A stretch of 64,000 bases of DNA, from contig NZ_RYDV01000009.1 of the NCBI RefSeq assembly GCF_003971065.1, positions 119,932 to 183,931 on the forward strand. The letters are read 5' to 3'. The translations under genes were made by a program, and so were the position numbers. The DNA is from Candidimonas sp. SYP-B2681 (GTDB lineage: Bacteria; Pseudomonadota; Gammaproteobacteria; Burkholderiales; Burkholderiaceae_B). The notes under the pieces are model-generated. The model worked only from the letters and a program-made list of their open reading frames with translations. It was not told the origin of the DNA and ran no database searches. This document shows, piece after piece, positions 62,266 through 64,000 of the stretch (its first letter is position 1; each line of letters begins with the position of its first letter).

Positions 62266-62742
62266 ATGGCCCAAAATGAGCTCGACAGGATAGACAAACA
62301 AATTCTTATGGAACTTCAGCGCAACGGACGCCTCAGTAATCAGGATCTCGCTGACCGGGTTGCCTTGTCCCCCAGCCCCTGCTTGCGCCGCGTCAGGCGC
62401 CTGGAAGAGGAAGGCTATATCCGGAATTATGTCGCCTTGGTCAATCCTGAGAAAGTGGGCCTTAAGTTGCTCGCTTACGTAACGATAAGGCTGAATAAAA
62501 TACACCGAGCAAGCCATGCGCCCATTTCGGACTTCGCTCAAGATGTGCAAGCCTGGCCTGAGGTGGTGGAGTGTTATGCAATGTCCGGAGACATGGACTA
62601 TTTGTTGCGGGTACAGGTAGAAGACTTAACGCAATTTTCGCGCTTCGCAATGGACAAGCTAATGCAGCATCCCGCAGTGGTCGATATGCGCTCCAGCTTT
62701 ACATTGCAGCGAATCAAAGAGACGACCGAGCTTTCGGTATGA
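62266..62742 (+). CDS. Lrp/AsnC-family regulator, probably of hppD
   Basis: 158 residues from ATG 62266, with TTGGAG before. Helix-turn-helix DRIDKQILMELQRNGRLSNQ and LADRVALSPSPCLRRVRRLE; RAM effector domain with WPEVVECYAMSGDMDYLLRV. It is divergent from hppD with an operator-like repeat between, matching known arrangements where such a regulator responds to tyrosine or 4-hydroxyphenylpyruvate. The ligand is inferred. Confidence 0.87.
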   Translation: MAQNELDRIDKQILMELQRNGRLSNQDLADRVALSPSPCLRRVRRLEEEGYIRNYVALVNPEKVGLKLLAYVTIRLNKIHRASHAPISDFAQDVQAWPEVVECYAMSGDMDYLLRVQVEDLTQFSRFAMDKLMQHPAVVDMRSSFTLQRIKETTELSV

Positions 62743-62756
62743 CGAGCTGACATCAG

Positions 62757-63200
62757 GTGAGGCCGCCGCGGTGTGCGAGCATTCTGTTTTCGTGTTTGTG
62801 GTCTCTCTCTATATATATAGAGTACATAGAGAGGTATTGGGGGGCCAACTCGGACCGTGTGTGCGGACTGCGGCCTGTCTACTTAGAATCGGTTTGCTAT
62901 AGGCAAGACATCTACGTCGAAAAGAGCGAACTGCTTCGCCGTCTCCTCTCTCTCTATATATACGTCTCCTTTTTATTATTAGTCGGGGCGATCAATAGAG
63001 AGCTGCTGATTTTCATGCGTTTCGTCATGCTTGGTATCTATATAGAGAGACCGGGAATGCACCTAGCCTGCAGGGCGGGGCGCTTAACTTCTACACGCCC
63101 CGCTTATATATATATAGAGGCGGATATATCGTTGTGCGCGAAACACTTCAATATAGTGCACAGAAATAACAAATCTATGTGCCTAAGATCTTCGCTATAG
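62757..63200 (+). CDS. Doubtful reading frame with repeated IYIE-like motifs
   Basis: A 147-residue frame from a GTG codon, with no good ribosome site. It reads LSIYIEYIER, VYLES, DIYVEKSE, LSLYIYVS, GIYIERPG and YIYIEAD in one frame, using different codons for similar words (TATATAGAG, TACGTCGAA, TACTTAGAA). This could be a real low-complexity protein or a by-product of CT/TA repeat blocks in non-coding DNA. ATA codons, rare in the neighbouring genes, are common in it. I think non-coding is more likely. Confidence 0.2.
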   Translation: MRPPRCASILFSCLWSLSIYIEYIERYWGANSDRVCGLRPVYLESVCYRQDIYVEKSELLRRLLSLYIYVSFLLLVGAINRELLIFMRFVMLGIYIERPGMHLACRAGRLTSTRPAYIYIEADISLCAKHFNIVHRNNKSMCLRSSL

Positions 63201-63265
63201 GACCGGGGCAAAGCCAAGCCTATAAGTTCGTGCCTGACTAACTATAGAGGTTCTATATAGATGCG
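62801..63265. repeat. Scattered CT/TA blocks, partly inverted
   Basis: Blocks of CTCTCT followed by TATATA occur at 62802-62822 and 62944-62962, and the inverted form (TATATAGAGAGA) at 63036-63049; TATATATATATAGAG at 63104-63118 and CTATATAG at 63253-63260 are related. CTCTATATATATAGAG (62807-62822) is a perfect 16-base palindrome. GGTCTCTCTATATA-like at 62801 and TATATAGAGAGACC at 63037 are near-complements about 230 bases apart. The DNA should melt easily. No known element is recognised. Confidence 0.55.
63075..63103. terminator. GC-rich hairpin in the pre-rRNA region
   Basis: GCGGGGCG (63075-63082) pairs exactly with CGCCCCGC (63096-63103), with a 13-base loop, followed by TTATATATATATAG. 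It could end transcripts from the Lrp gene side. Confidence 0.4.
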
Positions 63266-63569
63266 CGAAAGGCTTCGTCTTTTCAGATGTGGAACTGTCC
63301 CGAATGCCGCTGAGTTTATATCGGCACGCAGAATCCCAGCAGCAAGCTGATGAATCTCCTGGGAATGCATGATCTGGGGGTTGTAATCCGTTTTAAACGA
63401 AAAAGAATCGCGGGTTCGTCTAGGTTTTCAGACGTTTCGCTTTCAAAGCGGCGACGTCGCCAATTTATTTTTGTGGGGGCGGTATTTATATTTCAGCATT
63501 GTTTCAATGGCTTAGGCGCGCGGCTCTGCGTTTGGCGCGCACCGCTGACCGATTTTGCCCCAAAGCCGC
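63266..63569. other. Gene-free stretch before the rRNA promoters
   Basis: No credible gene. GGCGACGTCGCC (63450-63461) is a 12-base palindrome followed by AATTTATTTTT and could be a weak terminator. The remainder shows nothing that I recognise. Confidence 0.4.
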
Positions 63570-63599
63570 TTGCACGGCGTAAAAAACCTGTGCTATAGT
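63570..63599 (+). promoter_or_regulatory. Sigma-70-like promoter upstream of the rRNA operon (distal)
   Basis: TTGCAC (63570-63575) and TATAGT (63594-63599) are 18 bases apart, with an A-rich spacer. It points toward the rRNA leader, about 370 bases before the end of the window. It is the distal of two promoter candidates. Confidence 0.5.
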
Positions 63600-63727
63600 T
63601 TCGTTCTTCGCCGCACAACGCACTCGGGTTTACCCGGATGTTGGAGGGTAGCGAAGGGCAGGAAAAGAGCAGTGAAGGCAGGGCGGTAAGTGGCAGGTTG
63701 GCGGTGCGGTCTAGGCCTCCCCCCGGT

Positions 63728-63756
63728 TTGACAAGCCCCACGAACTCCTTCATAAT
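63728..63756 (+). promoter_or_regulatory. Sigma-70-like promoter upstream of the rRNA operon (proximal)
   Basis: TTGACA (63728-63733) is perfect; a 17-base spacer leads to CATAAT (63751-63756), one base off consensus. It should give a transcript start near 63763, about 180 bases before boxA. Confidence 0.6.
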
Positions 63757-63942
63757 CTCGTTTCTCTGCAGACACCGCAGGCAGGGCAGCACCGGTTTTT
63801 AGGTTACGCCCCACCCGCAGTGACAAAACTGTGGTACACTGGCAGGCTCGGCTCACACAGCGAAGCAGCGGTACCAGATAGGCAGTACCCGTAGTACCGA
63901 ATACGCAGTATCGACGCCAGACGTTACCGTTTGATGTCACCC

Positions 63943-64000
63943 GCTCTTTAACAATTTAACAGCCGATAAGTGTGGGCGCTTGGAATGAGTGTGCAACCTT
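63943..64000 (+). promoter_or_regulatory. rRNA operon leader with boxA
   Basis: GCTCTTTAACA (63943-63953) is the boxA antitermination element, followed by ATTTAACAGCCGATAAGTGT, a typical leader before 16S rRNA in Burkholderiales. The mature 16S gene is not reached within the window. Confidence 0.85.

Noticed and set aside
63493..63940. Two overlapping minus-strand frames before the rRNA leader
   Set aside because: They cover the promoters and leader of the rRNA operon and look like chance open frames.
1..64000. tRNA genes, insertion sequences, phage or CRISPR arrays
   Set aside because: I looked for cloverleaf-like segments, transposase motifs and spaced direct repeats in the gaps between genes and found none that I could support.

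Overview
The window reads as a chromosomal segment of a betaproteobacterium, most likely family Alcaligenaceae (Bordetella / Pusillimonas-like). The reasons are two Bug-type solute-binding proteins, a TctA/TctB transporter beside a TctD/TctE-like two-component pair, a QueE with the CX14CX2C cluster motif, the zapA - 6S RNA arrangement, and abundant CaiB/BaiF CoA-transferases and LysR regulators. No transposase, phage gene, CRISPR array or tRNA was seen. Most of the window is core or metabolic chromosome.

Layout. 1-3.6 kb: the end of an alpha/beta hydrolase gene, small enzymes, a sorbosone-dehydrogenase-like lipoprotein, and a cytochrome c gene that appears to have lost its 5' half. 3.7-6.7 kb: queE-queC-queD (preQ0 synthesis) converging on purT. 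6.8-12.8 kb: stress protein, DUF1571 and SRPBCC proteins, CynX-type MFS carrier, NADP-dependent reductase, DUF2214 protein and a PHB-depolymerase-like esterase. 12.9-16.3 kb: a TorF-type porin behind a well-formed sigma-54 promoter, then ahpC-ahpF. 16.3-22.8 kb: LysR, acetyl-CoA hydrolase/transferase, meso-diaminopimelate dehydrogenase, AsmA, MgtC. 22.8-27.6 kb: BMP-type nucleoside ABC importer.

27.7-33.7 kb: an operon of HMG-CoA-lyase-like enzyme, CaiB/BaiF CoA-transferase and Bug protein, divergent from a LysR gene. 33.8-34.8 kb: DUF2946 and PCu(A)C copper proteins. 34.9-43.0 kb: ybgC-tolQ-tolR-tolA-tolB-pal-cpoB, followed without a gap by a FecCD-type ABC permease, its ATPase and a hydrolase. 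43.1-47.7 kb: proS, rppH and the TctDE-like two-component pair. 47.7-50.7 kb: a hydroxyacid dehydrogenase and tctB-tctA. 51.0-52.8 kb: a zapB-like gene, zapA, 6S RNA and a SIMPL-domain protein.

52.8-58.7 kb: a second LysR-linked operon (D-2-hydroxyacid dehydrogenase, RraA-family aldolase, Bug protein, CoA-transferase, citryl-CoA-lyase-like enzyme). 58.7-62.7 kb: lgt, cytochrome c, a nucleoside-recognition-domain protein, and hppD divergent from an Lrp-type gene across a 13-bp inverted repeat. 62.8-64.0 kb: a largely gene-free stretch with repeated CT/TA blocks, then two sigma-70-like promoters and a boxA leader for an rRNA operon whose 16S gene starts beyond the window.

The most interesting theme is organic-acid use: two operons share the layout LysR / CoA-transferase / acyl-CoA lyase / Bug protein, and a TctDE-TctBA set lacks its own binding protein. 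They look like uptake-activation-cleavage routes for branched or tri-carboxylic acids. Other points worth following are the sigma-54 porin promoter, the hppD/lrp operator, the hairpins inside the tol-pal operon, and the CT/TA-block region before the rRNA operon.
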